From contig CP126124.1 in assembly GCA_030123545.1 (NCBI GenBank), positions 1,364,001-1,428,000 of the forward strand: a stretch of 64,000 nt of DNA, in the 5' to 3' direction. The notes beneath the pieces were generated by a model that worked only from the letters and a program-made list of their open reading frames with translations, did no database searches and was not told the DNA's origin. The DNA is from Burkholderiaceae bacterium. Its GTDB lineage: Bacteria > Pseudomonadota > Gammaproteobacteria > Burkholderiales > Burkholderiaceae_C. The translations under genes were made by a program, and so were the position numbers. How positions within the stretch are numbered: position 1 is the stretch's first letter; every line of letters begins with the position of its first letter. Positions 18,652 through 28,092 of the stretch are shown one piece after another.

Positions 18652-20333
18652 CCGGCGCTCGAACTCCTTTGCGCCTCGAACACCCGGCCCGACAGCACCG
18701 TACCCCAGACGCGCACGTCCTTCAGCGCCATCGGATCGACGGAGAGCGGGTCGTCCTCAAGCACGCAGAAGTCGGCCCGCTTGCCGCACTCGATGCTGCC
18801 GACCTCCTGGTCGAGTTTCAGCGTCCAGGCCGGCCCCAGCGTGATCGCGTGCAACGCCTGCTCCACGCTGATGCGCTCGGACGGGCCGAGCACGCGGCCC
18901 GACGGCGTGAGCCTGTTCACCGCGCACCACGCGGTGAACAGCGGTCCCAGCGGTGTAACCGGCGCGTCGGAATGGATCGCCAGCGGCACGCCGGCGGCCA
19001 GCGCGCTCCCGCAGGCGTCCATTCGGTGCGCCCGGTCCGGCCCCATCGTCATTTCGTAATGCTGATCGCCCCAGTACCAGATGTGATTGGTGAACAGATT
19101 CACCGAAAGGCCGAGCGCCTTCATCCGTTTGAACAGCGCCGCATCGATCATCTGGCCGTGCTGCAGGGTATGCCGGTGGTCCGGGCGCGGCGCGCGCGTC
19201 AGCACCCGCTCGATCGCATTGATGGCGACTTCGCTCGCCTCGTCGGCATTGGTGTGGGTATGGATCAGCAGACCGGCCCGGTGATAGGCCTCGAAGTCGG
19301 CCGCATACTGCGCCGGCGCCGTGACCCAGATGCCGTTGGCGGCGCCGTTGTAGTAGCCCGGCCAGCGCAGGCGCGCGGAGAAGCCCTGGATCGAGCCGTC
19401 CAGCATCATCTTGACCAGGCCGTAGCGCAGGCGGTTGGTGTTGCGCGACATCAGCCCTTTGACGTGCTCGGCGCCCTGCGCCGCACCGTGCGTGCCGTGA
19501 AACGCCTGGAACGCGGGCAGGATGCGCACGCTGCAGGCTTCATCCGAGGTCGCGGCCTCGAGCACCGCGCAGTCGGCGTCGGTCAGGCGATTCACCAGGT
19601 CGGTCGCGGTGGTTACGCCCTGCATACAGGCCAGGCTCGCAAATGAGCGGATTCCGTCTTCCGTCATCGGCGCGAGCAGGCCGGCGTTGCCGAACTTGCG
19701 CAGCGCGAGGAACATCGCGCCGGGTTCCTGCAGTTCGCCGGTCGGATGGCCGGCCTTCGGCCCGCTCCTGAACTTGACGACGCCTTCGACGTCGGTCTCG
19801 GCGCTGATCTCGCACAGCCGCATCGTCGCCGAATTGATGTTCATCACGTGGCCGTTCGAATGCGAGATCACGATCGGCCGCACCGCGCTGGCGCGGTCCA
19901 GGTGCTCGACCGTCATGCGCTCGCCGCCCTCGAAATAGATCGGATCGAACCCCCAAGCGATCAGCGGCTCGGTGTCGGCTTTGCCCGCGGCGCGCATCCG
20001 CGCATCGATGTCGGAGAGCCGCTCGACCACGGCCGCCATCGACTGCAACCCCGGCCAGACCTGGCCCTGCGGATCCCGGCGGTCGAACCATCCGAGATAG
20101 GGCATGTCCCACATGCTGCCTTCCTTCAGATGGCAATGCCCTTCGACAAGGCCGGGCACCAGCACCTTGTCTGCAAATCGGGTGTCCAGCCTGTGGGCGC
20201 CCCAGGCCTTCATCCGGTCGAGGTCGCCGACCGCGAGGATGCGGCCATCACGCACCGCGACATGCGTCGCGATGGGCTGCATAGCGTTCATCGTGATGAT
20301 CTTGCGCGCGGGATAGACGGTGATGCCGTTCAT
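18648..20333 (-). CDS. YtcJ-type metal-dependent amidohydrolase
   Basis: The 561-residue protein belongs to the Amidohydro_3 group, which includes N-substituted formamide deformylase. Visible motifs are the N-terminal metal site LVPGLVEGHCHL, the probable bridging lysine in LVKMMLDGSIQG, the histidines in LIHTHTNAD and HTLQHGQ, and the late aspartate in AIHSDAPVTP. The C-terminal strand SIECGKRADFCVLEDDPL closes the composite domain. It follows a five-gene dpp-type transporter by 23 bp and overlaps the COG0523 gene, so it probably hydrolyses the imported compound, perhaps an amide. The substrate is not readable; a taurine conjugate is a hypothesis from context. Confidence 0.87.
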
Positions 20334-20356
20334 GGTGATTCAGAGGATTGGGGCGG

Positions 20357-21415
20357 TCAGGCTGCGGGAGCGCGCAGCGGCGCGTGTGGCACGCCGTCGA
20401 TCAGGTCAACGCGACGGCAGCGTACCCAGTGACCCCGTCCGACCTCGCGCAGCGGCTGCGGCTCGGACGCACATGCGGGCTCGGCCACCGGGCAACGGCC
20501 AGCGAAACGGCACCCGCTCGGGGGGTTGATCGGACTGGGCGGATCCCCCGTGAGCTTGATCCGTTGCGCGGCGTGCCTGCGTCCACCGTGGACGGTCGGC
20601 ACGGCAGACATCAGCGCCACGCTGTACGGATGCAGCGGGTTGCCGAAGAACGCGCGGCGCGGCGCGCGCTCGACGATCTGCCCAAGATACATCACCGCGA
20701 TGTCGTCGCAGATATGCTCGACCACGGCCATGTCATGCGAGATGAACAGGTAGGTGAGGCCGAGTTCGCGCTGCAGCCGGACCAGCAGGTTGAGGATCTG
20801 CGCCCGAATCGCGATGTCGAGTGCCGACACCGGCTCGTCGCAGACGACCAGCTCCGGATTCGTCGCCAGCGCCCGCGCGATGTTGATCCGTTGCCGCTGT
20901 CCGCCGGAGAACTGGTGCGGGAACAGCTGCTGCTGCTCCGGCCGCAGTCCCACCGCGGTGAACAGCTCGGCAACGCGCTCGCGGCGCTCGGCCGGAGTGC
21001 CGACACCCATCAGGTCCAGCGGCGCGCGCACTACGGATCCCGCGCGTTCGCGCGGATTCAGCGATGAATACGGGTCCTGGAACACGATCTGCATGCGCCG
21101 CCGCTGCAAGCGCAGCGCCTCGCCGTCGAGTGCGCCCAGGTCCGTGTCACCGAGCCTGATTTGGCCGCCGGTGATCGGTGACAACCGCATCGCGGCGAGT
21201 GCGGTCGTGGTCTTGCCCGATCCCGATTCCCCGACGATCGCCAGCGTCTTGCCGCGCGGAACGTCGAACGACACCCCGTCGACCGCCTTTACCACTTCCG
21301 GCAGCGCGAACCAGCCGGACCTGGCGCGCGGAAAATGCACCTGCAGATCCCGCACCGACAGCAGCACGCCCGGTGTCGCGGCTGTCGAGATCTGCCGGAC
21401 GTCCTGCATCGTCAT
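20357..21415 (-). CDS. Dipeptide/oligopeptide-type ABC transporter ATP-binding protein (OppF/DppF-like)
   Basis: The 352-residue ATPase has Walker A VGESGSGKTTT, signature FSGGQRQRINIARAL and Walker B ELVVCDEPVSALD, plus the C-terminal oligopeptide domain with the cysteine pattern GCRFAGRCPVAEPAC. The ATG at 21415 has GGAGG seven bases upstream and overlaps the stop of the OppD-like gene (ATGA); a far longer open frame upstream is shadow of that gene. It energises import with the OppD-like partner. Confidence 0.93.
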   Translation of the reverse strand: MTMQDVRQISTAATPGVLLSVRDLQVHFPRARSGWFALPEVVKAVDGVSFDVPRGKTLAIVGESGSGKTTTALAAMRLSPITGGQIRLGDTDLGALDGEALRLQRRRMQIVFQDPYSSLNPRERAGSVVRAPLDLMGVGTPAERRERVAELFTAVGLRPEQQQLFPHQFSGGQRQRINIARALATNPELVVCDEPVSALDIAIRAQILNLLVRLQRELGLTYLFISHDMAVVEHICDDIAVMYLGQIVERAPRRAFFGNPLHPYSVALMSAVPTVHGGRRHAAQRIKLTGDPPSPINPPSGCRFAGRCPVAEPACASEPQPLREVGRGHWVRCRRVDLIDGVPHAPLRAPAA

Positions 21416-22449
21416 GCCAGCGCCTCCGAAGGCTGCTCGGCGTGCAGCCAGCAGGCCGCGGCATGGGCGTGGCTCGATCCCGCGCCGGCCGCTCGATCGA
21501 GGTCGAACATCGGCGGCACGCGCTGCTCGCAGATCGCCATGGCCTGCGGGCAGCGCTCGCGAAACGCGCAACCACTGCCCAGTTCCCAGATCGACGGGAC
21601 CACGCCGCGAATCTCGGCCAGTTCCTTGCGCTCCTCGATCATGCTGCTGCCGAGTTCCGGAAGGCATTCGATCAGGCCCTGGGTGTACGGATGGCCGGGA
21701 CGCGCCAGTACCTGCTCGGTGGTGCCGCGTTCGACCACGCGCCCCGCGTACATCACCATTACCCGATCGGCCATTTCGGCGACCGCGCCCATGTCGTGCG
21801 TGATCAGCAGGATGGCGGTCCCGCGCTCGCGCTGCAGCTCGCGCAGCAGGTCGAAGATCTGGGCCTGCACCGTGACGTCGAGCGCCGTGGTCGGCTCGTC
21901 CGCAATCAGCACGTCGGGGCGGCAGGCCAGCGCCATCGCGATCATCACGCGCTGGCGCATGCCCCCGGACATCTGGTGCGGATACTCGTCGACGCGTCGC
22001 TCGGGAGCCGGTATGCCGACCTGCTGCAGCATTTCGATCGTGCGCGCGCGCACGGCGGCGGCGCCCAGGCCCGCGTGCAGCCTGAGGGACTCGCCGATCT
22101 GATCGCCGACCGTGAAAACCGGATTCAGCGATGTCATCGGCTCTTGGAAAATCATCGAGATGCGGTTGCCGCGAACCTCGCGCATGCGCGCTTCGCTTGC
22201 CCGTGCCAGATCTTCGTTCTGGAACGTCATGCGCCCGCCGCTGATCTTTCCAGGCGGCGACGGAATCAGCCGCAGCAGCGCCAGCGCAGTCATGCTCTTG
22301 CCGCATCCGGATTCGCCGACCACGCACAGGGTCTCGCCGCCGAACAGATCGAAGTCGACCCCATTGAGCACCATCGCCGTGCCGCGCCGCGTCTTGAATT
22401 CGACGCGCAGGTCTTCGACCTGCAGCACCGGGGTTGCGGAAGTGTTCAT
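21412..22449 (-). CDS. Dipeptide/oligopeptide-type ABC transporter ATP-binding protein (OppD/DppD-like)
   Basis: The 345-residue ATPase shows Walker A VGESGCGKSMT, signature MSGGMRQRVMIAMAL, Walker B VLIADEPTTALD and the C-terminal Cys-rich loop GCAFRERCPQAMAIC of the Opp/Dpp/nickel family. It starts at 22449, with a TGATG-type overlap with the upstream permease gene, and overlaps the OppF-like gene downstream. It forms the ATPase pair of the importer. Confidence 0.93.
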   Translation of the reverse strand: MNTSATPVLQVEDLRVEFKTRRGTAMVLNGVDFDLFGGETLCVVGESGCGKSMTALALLRLIPSPPGKISGGRMTFQNEDLARASEARMREVRGNRISMIFQEPMTSLNPVFTVGDQIGESLRLHAGLGAAAVRARTIEMLQQVGIPAPERRVDEYPHQMSGGMRQRVMIAMALACRPDVLIADEPTTALDVTVQAQIFDLLRELQRERGTAILLITHDMGAVAEMADRVMVMYAGRVVERGTTEQVLARPGHPYTQGLIECLPELGSSMIEERKELAEIRGVVPSIWELGSGCAFRERCPQAMAICEQRVPPMFDLDRAAGAGSSHAHAAACWLHAEQPSEALA

Positions 22450-23351
22450 CAGCGCGCCCTCAGCTTCGGATTCAGCGCGTCGTTCAATCCGTCGCCGATC
22501 AGGCTGATCGCCAGCACCGTGAGAAAGATCGCCGCACCCGGAAATGCGACGGCCCACCAGCAGGAGAGGATGTAGTCGCGGCTCGATCCGATCATCAGGC
22601 CCCAGGTCATTTCGTTCGGATCGCCGAGGCCCAGGAACGACAACCCGGCCTGGAACAGGATGGCCGCGCCCACCGACAGCGCGATCGTGACGATCAGCGG
22701 CGGCAACGCGTTCGGGAGGATCACTTTCCAGATGATGCGGGCGTTGCGCGCGCCGATCGCGCGTTCGGCGCGGACGAATTCCAGGTCGCGGAATTTCAGG
22801 AACTCGGCGCGGGTCAGCCGTGCAGTCCCGGTCCAGATCACGATCCCGATCGCGATCGTGACGGTGAGCAGCGTCGGCGAGAACAGCGCCACCACGACCA
22901 TCGCGAACAACAGCGCCGGCAGCACCTGGAAGAATTCGGTGATGCGCATCAGCAGCGCATCGACCTTGCCTCCGTAGTAACCGGCCAGCGCGCCGAAGGT
23001 GATGCCGATCAGCGCCGCGATCAATGCCGCGACGGCGCCGATCACGAGCGTCACGCGGCCGCCATAGATCAGGGTCGTCAGTACGTCGCGGCCCAGGTAG
23101 TCGCTGCCGAGCCAGGCATCCGGGGTGAACGGCGGCGTCAGCGGCGCCACCCGAATCTCGAACGGGTCCGCGGGGTCGATCCACGGGCCGGCGATCGACG
23201 CCACGGCGATGACGAGGAACAACACCATGCCGATGATCGCCGACGGATTGCGGACGAACATGCGTAACGCCTCGGCGCCCGGATGTTCGGTCTTCGGCAG
23301 CGACGGGCCGGGAGTAGAGGCGTCGGCAACGGTGGATGTCTGCGTGTTCAT
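22449..23351 (-). CDS. ABC transporter permease, DppC-like
   Basis: The 300-residue inner-membrane protein has an N-terminal segment (IIGMVLFLVIAVASIAG), the periplasmic GSDYLGRDVLT loop typical of DppC/OppC, five further membrane segments and the EAA loop EFVRAERAIGARNARIIWKVILPN that docks on the ATPase. It overlaps dppB-like and oppD-like genes at its two ends, so the set is translationally coupled. Confidence 0.93.
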   Translation of the reverse strand: MNTQTSTVADASTPGPSLPKTEHPGAEALRMFVRNPSAIIGMVLFLVIAVASIAGPWIDPADPFEIRVAPLTPPFTPDAWLGSDYLGRDVLTTLIYGGRVTLVIGAVAALIAALIGITFGALAGYYGGKVDALLMRITEFFQVLPALLFAMVVVALFSPTLLTVTIAIGIVIWTGTARLTRAEFLKFRDLEFVRAERAIGARNARIIWKVILPNALPPLIVTIALSVGAAILFQAGLSFLGLGDPNEMTWGLMIGSSRDYILSCWWAVAFPGAAIFLTVLAISLIGDGLNDALNPKLRAR

Positions 23352-24322
23352 GATGTCTTGATCCGCGGGTCCGCCAGCCGATAGCACAGGTCGGTCACGA
23401 GATTCATCACGATCACGACGATCGACGAGATCAGCAGCAGGCCCAGCAGGGTCGGGTAGTCGCGCCTGAGCACCGAATCGAACGAGAGCCGGCCCAGGCC
23501 GGGCCAGTTGAACACCGTCTCGACCAGGATGGCGCCGGACAACACGTTGCCGAACTGCAGTCCGAGCACGGTGATCACCGGCAGCAGCGCATTGCGCAGC
23601 GCGTGCTTGTACAGCACGACGCGCTCGGACAGCCCCTTCGCCCGCGCGGTGCGGATGAAATCGGAGCCCAGCACGTCCAGCATCGACGAGCGCGACAGAC
23701 GGCTGTACTGCGCCAGATAGATCAGGCTCAGCGAGACCGCCGGCAGCACCAGGTGGTGCAGCACGTCGAGCGCGCCTTCCAGCCCATGCCGGCTCGACGT
23801 GATCCCGTGCATGCCGGCGACCGGCAGGATCGGGAATACCGAAGCGAACAGAATCACCAGCATGATGCCGGTCCAGAACACCGGCGCGGCGAAGCCGAAC
23901 ATCGAGACGACGGTGACGAACTGGGACAGCAGCCCGTTCGGTTTGCGCGACGAGAGCACGCCGAGCGCGGTGCCGACGGCAAACGCGCACAGGATCGAAC
24001 TGACGACCAGCAGCAGCGTCGCCGGAATGCGCTCGGCGATCAGGTGGGCGACCGGCAGGTTGAAGTAATACGAGTAGCCGAGGTCACCATGCAGCACTTG
24101 CCAGAGATAGACCCCGAGTTGCACCGACAGTGGCTTGTCGAGACCGTACTGCGTGCGCAACTGCGCCATCAGTTCCGGCGTCATCCCGCCGCTCGCGCCG
24201 GCGATCGTCGACACCGGGTCTCCCGGTGCTCCATGAATCAGCAGGAAATTCAGGATGACGACGGCGAGCACCATGCCCACCGCCTGCGCCAGCCGGTACA
24301 GGATCAGCCGGCCGATTCTCAT
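23348..24322 (-). CDS. ABC transporter permease, DppB-like
   Basis: The 324-residue inner-membrane permease starts MRIGRLILYRLAQ, has the HGAPGDPVS motif after the first membrane segment, the LDKPLSVQ loop, and the EAA loop DFIRTARAKGLSERVVLYKHALRN. It lies 52 bp after the binding-protein gene and overlaps the DppC-like gene by ATGA. The two permeases form the channel of a peptide/nickel/opine-type importer. Confidence 0.93.
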   Translation of the reverse strand: MRIGRLILYRLAQAVGMVLAVVILNFLLIHGAPGDPVSTIAGASGGMTPELMAQLRTQYGLDKPLSVQLGVYLWQVLHGDLGYSYYFNLPVAHLIAERIPATLLLVVSSILCAFAVGTALGVLSSRKPNGLLSQFVTVVSMFGFAAPVFWTGIMLVILFASVFPILPVAGMHGITSSRHGLEGALDVLHHLVLPAVSLSLIYLAQYSRLSRSSMLDVLGSDFIRTARAKGLSERVVLYKHALRNALLPVITVLGLQFGNVLSGAILVETVFNWPGLGRLSFDSVLRRDYPTLLGLLLISSIVVIVMNLVTDLCYRLADPRIKTS

Positions 24323-24374
24323 GGGATCAGCCTCGGCGCCGTCGGCCTTCGACGCCAGGAGGCGGCGGATGGGT

Positions 24375-25970
24375 TCAACTCAGGTAGACCTCGTCGAACG
24401 GCGACATCACGCCCCAGATCGAGGTCGGCAGGTTACCGACCTTCTTGTTGGCTGCCGTGTGGTAGGCGATGACGTTGATGTAGTCGATCGGCAGGTCTTC
24501 GGTGACGAGCTTCTGGAACATCGCGTAGTCGGCCTTGCGCTTGGCGACATCCAGCGACTCTCCGCCGGCATTCAGCAATTCGTCGACCTTTGGGTTGCTG
24601 TACGACTGGGTGTTCGTCCAGACGACCGGCTTGATGTTGGTCGACAGGTACGTGCGCGCAACGCCGATCACCGGGTCGCCCCAGTTGAATACGACGTCCA
24701 TCGACATGTCGAAATCGTGCGTCGCCATCCGCTTGGCCCAGGAGGGGAAATCGGCCGAAGCCCGAACCTCGGCGGCAACGCCGATCTTCTTCATCTGGCC
24801 TCGGATGTATTCCGCGACCGTCTTCTGGTAATCGTTGACGCCCGGCAGGTAGTCGATCGTCAACGGGAAACGCGTGCCGTCGCCGCCGGCCTTGTAGCCG
24901 GCCTCATCCAGCATCGCGGCCGCCTTCTTCAGATCGAACGGGTACTTGACGATGTCGTTCGGCGCATAGAACGGGCTGCTTGGCGCGATCGGACCCTCGG
25001 CCGGCACGGCGAACCCGCCCATCAGCACCTTGGTGATGAAATTCTTGTCGATCGCGGTGGCGATCGCGTGGCGCACGCGCACGTCCGACAACGGCTTCTT
25101 CGCGCAATTGAACGCAAGCCAGTTCAGCGGGCCGATGCCTTCGTAGCCCTTGGGCGTCAGCGCCACCTGTGGATTGGCGGCAAGGCGCTTGAGGTCGATC
25201 GGATTGGTCACGAACGGCACCATCTGGATGTCGCCGCGTTCGAATGCGATCAGCATGCTGGACGCGTCCGGGTTGATCGTGACGATGACCTTGTCGAGAT
25301 ACGGGCGGCCCGGCAGGAAGAACTTGTCGAACCGCTCCATCACGACCCGCTGGCTCGGCGAGAACTCGACCCACTTGTACGGGCCCGAGCCGACCACGTC
25401 GGTGCTGTTGCGCGGGTGGGTCTGCAGATTCTGGCCGTCGTCATAGATGTGCTTGGGCATGATCGGGCACAGGGCCGGGCTCATCGCCAGAAGCAGCGCC
25501 GGGTGCGGGGTGCTGGTGCGGATGATCGCGGTGTACGCGTCGGGGGTTTCGACCCTTTCGACCGGCTCCATCATCGTCTTGAACGGATGGTTCGCCTTGA
25601 TCGCCATGATGGAGAACGCGACGTCGGCCGAGGTCACCGGCTTGCCGTCATGGAACAGCGCGTTCTTGCGCAGGTTCAACGTGAGGCTCTTGCCGTCGGC
25701 GGCGAACTTCCATGACTCCGCCAGATAGGGCTGCGGATTCCATTTGTCGTCGTAGCGCAGCGGGCTCGCGAAGAGCTGCGTCGACGGCACGGCCGTCGCG
25801 ATGCCGGATTGCACCGCACCGTTCAGCGTGCGGGGAACCTGCGTGGAACCGATGACGAGAATGCCGCCGCGCTTAGGGGCCTGCGCATGCGACGGAATCG
25901 ACCAGGCCGCAGTCGCAGCGCCCATCGCGAGTGCCAGCGTATCGCGGCGCGTGAGTCGGAAATCGGACAT
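24375..25970 (-). CDS. Periplasmic solute-binding protein, family 5 (peptide/opine/nickel type)
   Basis: The 531-residue protein has a twin-arginine-type signal (TRRDTLALAMGAATAAWSIPSHAQA) and a family 5 extracellular binding domain: PYLAESWKFAADGKSLTLNLRKNALFHDGKPVTSADV, ending in a C-terminal lobe with TQSYSNPKVDELL. It captures the substrate for the DppBCDF-like importer encoded just downstream. GAGG lies seven bases before the ATG. It has its own promoter, with TTGACA, in the gap after tauY. The ligand cannot be read, but the position inside a taurine locus is notable. Confidence 0.93.
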   Translation of the reverse strand: MSDFRLTRRDTLALAMGAATAAWSIPSHAQAPKRGGILVIGSTQVPRTLNGAVQSGIATAVPSTQLFASPLRYDDKWNPQPYLAESWKFAADGKSLTLNLRKNALFHDGKPVTSADVAFSIMAIKANHPFKTMMEPVERVETPDAYTAIIRTSTPHPALLLAMSPALCPIMPKHIYDDGQNLQTHPRNSTDVVGSGPYKWVEFSPSQRVVMERFDKFFLPGRPYLDKVIVTINPDASSMLIAFERGDIQMVPFVTNPIDLKRLAANPQVALTPKGYEGIGPLNWLAFNCAKKPLSDVRVRHAIATAIDKNFITKVLMGGFAVPAEGPIAPSSPFYAPNDIVKYPFDLKKAAAMLDEAGYKAGGDGTRFPLTIDYLPGVNDYQKTVAEYIRGQMKKIGVAAEVRASADFPSWAKRMATHDFDMSMDVVFNWGDPVIGVARTYLSTNIKPVVWTNTQSYSNPKVDELLNAGGESLDVAKRKADYAMFQKLVTEDLPIDYINVIAYHTAANKKVGNLPTSIWGVMSPFDEVYLS

Positions 25971-25995
25971 TGGGAGCCTCGGATGAAGAAAACCC

Positions 25996-26025
25996 CATAT
26001 TCCGCAAGGTAGCGCTTCCTGTCAA
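25996..26025 (-). promoter_or_regulatory. Sigma-70-type promoter of the solute-binding protein operon
   Basis: On the minus strand a perfect TTGACA (26025-26020) is followed after 18 bp by AATATG (26001-25996), a moderate -10. The start would be near 25989, about 20 bases before the binding-protein ATG. The shared regulatory element at 26059-26089 lies about 35 bp upstream of the -35, a usual place for an activator. Confidence 0.55.
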
Positions 26026-26058
26026 CGCGGTAATCCGGTAGATGCCAGCGTATCGAAG

Positions 26059-26089
26059 GTGCCAGAACGGCACTTTCAATGGAGCCAGC
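26059..26089 (-). promoter_or_regulatory. Element GCTGGCTCCAT-N14-TGGCAC, copy 1 (upstream of dpp-type operon)
   Basis: On the minus strand GCTGGCTCCAT (26089-26079) and TGGCAC (26064-26059) are separated by exactly 14 bp. The same two blocks with the same spacing occur upstream of tauA at 29657-29687. In this copy the region also contains the small inverted repeat GTGCC-GTTCT-GGCAC. TauR or the IclR protein are candidate binders (inference). Confidence 0.45.
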
Positions 26090-26117
26090 CGGCCGCGCTG
26101 CGGCGCCTGCGGCCGGC
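26088..26117 (-). terminator. Hairpin directly after tauY, possible attenuator or partial terminator
   Basis: A perfect 9-bp inverted repeat, GCCGGCCGC and GCGGCCGGC, with a 12-nt loop lies immediately after the tauY stop codon. No T-run follows on the minus strand, so full intrinsic termination is doubtful. It may reduce read-through into, or protect the tauXY message from, the downstream operon. Confidence 0.4.
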
Positions 26118-27557
26118 TCAAAGCCATTCGTCGCGCAGGTGGTACTTGTGATAGAGGAAGCGTTGCCCTATGCGTCGAAACGGCGCGAAGGCGCGGGACT
26201 CGACCATGTTGAATACGTTCGGGTACGGCAGCGGCGAGTCGTAGATCGGCAGATCGAACACCTTGAGCTGCTTGCCGGCAATGCGCTGCGCCATGCGCCG
26301 GCCGGCATGGGCCGAAAAGCTCACGCCGTTGCCGCCGTAGCCGAGCGCGTAGAACACCGTCTCCTTTGGGTTCGGCTGGAACACGCGTGGCATCATGTCG
26401 TGGCTCACGTCGACCCAGCCCCACCACGAATGGGCGATTTCGATGCCCTTGAGCGGCGGGAACTTGCGGTGCAGCCCGGCGACCAGCACCTGCATGTGGC
26501 GCGGGTTCGGTGCGTCGGCGCCGGTGACGGAACTGCGGCTGCCGATCTGTACGCGGTTGTCGACCAGCTTGCGGTAGTAGAAGCGCAGCGTGCGCGTGTC
26601 GGTGATGAAGATATTGGTGCGGAAGTTCGTCGCCTCCAGTTCCGCGGCGGTCAGCGGCCGGGTCACCAGCGAATTCGACAGGATCGGCATGATTTTCGAG
26701 TCGAGGCTCGGATGCATGCCGTTGCTGGTGTAGCCGCCGGTCGCGAAGCCGACCGCCCGCGCGCGCACGGTGCCGCCCGGCGTCTTGAGGTAGTGGACGC
26801 CGCTTCGCGTTTCGCAGCGCAGCACCGGACTTGCCGGGTGCACCTTCACGCCCAGAGCGCGCGCGGCGCGCAGGTAGCCGAAGGCGAGCTTCAGCGGGTG
26901 CACGCCGACGCCGTCCGGTTCCAGCAATGCGCCGCAGGCTTCCTCTTCATCGACGTAGTCGCGCCGGATTTCCTCCTTGCTGAGCATGCGCGTGTCGTAA
27001 CCGAAGACTTCGCGCATCACCTTGGCTTCGTTGCGCAGGAAGTCCATCTTTTTTTCGCGATGCGCGGTGTACAGATGGCCGCCAGGCGTCGCGTCGCAGG
27101 GGAATTCGGCGACCAGGCCCTTGAAAGTCTCGAAGCCCTCGCGGATCTCGGCGTCGAGCCGCAGCGCGGTCTCCTTGCCCCAGCGCGCGATCCATTGCGA
27201 GCGGTACAGCCGGCCGCTGGCGTTCTGGCCCTGCCCGCCGTTGCGGCTGGTGCAACCCCAGACGCTTCGGTTCGCCTCCAGCACGGTCGCGCGGATGCCG
27301 TGCTCGCGCGCGAGAAACAGCGCGGCCGCGAGGCCGGTGAACCCGGAGCCGACGATCACCACGTCGGCGTCGATGTCGCCCTTGATAGGGCCGTCGTCCT
27401 CCGGTGGCGTGCCGGCGCTTGCCACCCAGTAGGTGGGCGCGTAGTCGCGACCGGTGCCCGGATTCGGATCGACCAGCGGGTCGTAGCGCGGGTCGTACTG
27501 CTTGTCAGCCGGCAGCGCGCGTGCCGCCGGGGCGGATGGCGTTTGAGTCATGGCCAT
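26118..27557 (-). CDS. tauY: Taurine dehydrogenase large subunit TauY (FAD-dependent oxidoreductase)
   Basis: The 479-residue protein is a DAO-family flavoprotein. FAD is bound by the Rossmann motif VVIVG70-SGFTG75, followed by VLEANRSVWGCTSRNGG and a C-terminal GYGGNGVSFSAHAGRRMA. TauY with the small subunit TauX oxidatively deaminates taurine to sulfoacetaldehyde and ammonium, with electrons probably going to the respiratory chain. The pairing with an NTF2-like gene 12 bp upstream, a divergent MocR regulator and the tau/xsc surroundings support this over a generic gamma-glutamylputrescine oxidase, which is the closest-looking alternative by motif. GAGG lies five to six bases before the ATG. 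Confidence 0.8.
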   Translation of the reverse strand: MAMTQTPSAPAARALPADKQYDPRYDPLVDPNPGTGRDYAPTYWVASAGTPPEDDGPIKGDIDADVVIVGSGFTGLAAALFLAREHGIRATVLEANRSVWGCTSRNGGQGQNASGRLYRSQWIARWGKETALRLDAEIREGFETFKGLVAEFPCDATPGGHLYTAHREKKMDFLRNEAKVMREVFGYDTRMLSKEEIRRDYVDEEEACGALLEPDGVGVHPLKLAFGYLRAARALGVKVHPASPVLRCETRSGVHYLKTPGGTVRARAVGFATGGYTSNGMHPSLDSKIMPILSNSLVTRPLTAAELEATNFRTNIFITDTRTLRFYYRKLVDNRVQIGSRSSVTGADAPNPRHMQVLVAGLHRKFPPLKGIEIAHSWWGWVDVSHDMMPRVFQPNPKETVFYALGYGGNGVSFSAHAGRRMAQRIAGKQLKVFDLPIYDSPLPYPNVFNMVESRAFAPFRRIGQRFLYHKYHLRDEWL

Positions 27558-27569
27558 GTCGCACCTCGG

Positions 27570-27971
27570 TCACTTGGCCGCCGGCAGGTTCGGCCGGACT
27601 TTGCGGAACGCGTTCTTGACCGCGATCTTGCCGTTTCTGAACTTGAAGAGATCGACGCCGTCGGCCTCGATCCGGCTGCCGTCGGCGGCGGTGCCGGTGA
27701 AGGTCCATTGCGAAACCCCGAAGTCGCCGTGGACGAAATGCTGGCCGTTGCGCCATTGCGCGTCCGGCACCGCCTCCCAGGCAGCGGCGAACGCCTTGCG
27801 CACCGCGCCCTGGCCGACGTGGCGCGTGCCGCAGGCGTCCGGGCCCGCAGCGGTCAGAAAGACGCAGTCGTCGCTCATGAAGCGCATCAGCGCATCGACG
27901 TCGTGGCGGTTCCATGCGTCACTGAATGCAGCCAGCGTGGCTGCGGTGATCGGTTGCGAGGCTTGGCTCAT
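27570..27971 (-). CDS. tauX: Taurine dehydrogenase small subunit TauX (NTF2-like fold)
   Basis: The 133-residue protein is an NTF2/SnoaL-like cone: FSDAWNRHDVDALMRFMSDDCVF, VGQGAVRKAFAAAWEAVP, ending VDLFKFRNGKIAVKNAFRK. The small subunit of taurine dehydrogenase is a protein of this type, made next to TauY. The ATG at 27971 has AGGGG seven bases upstream; the longer frame to 28100 overlaps the tauR start and is rejected. It is divergent from tauR with a 121-bp gap. The subunit call rests mainly on context. Confidence 0.75.
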   Translation of the reverse strand: MSQASQPITAATLAAFSDAWNRHDVDALMRFMSDDCVFLTAAGPDACGTRHVGQGAVRKAFAAAWEAVPDAQWRNGQHFVHGDFGVSQWTFTGTAADGSRIEADGVDLFKFRNGKIAVKNAFRKVRPNLPAAK

Positions 27972-28092
27972 CGTGAATCCCCTAGGTGGTTCGATAGCGG
28001 GCAGCTTACGCCGCCGGATCGGGTTCCGGTAGGGCCAGATCGGCCGAACCGCGCAAGCCAGAGGCGGGGCCGCAGTAAACTGCCGCTGCAAC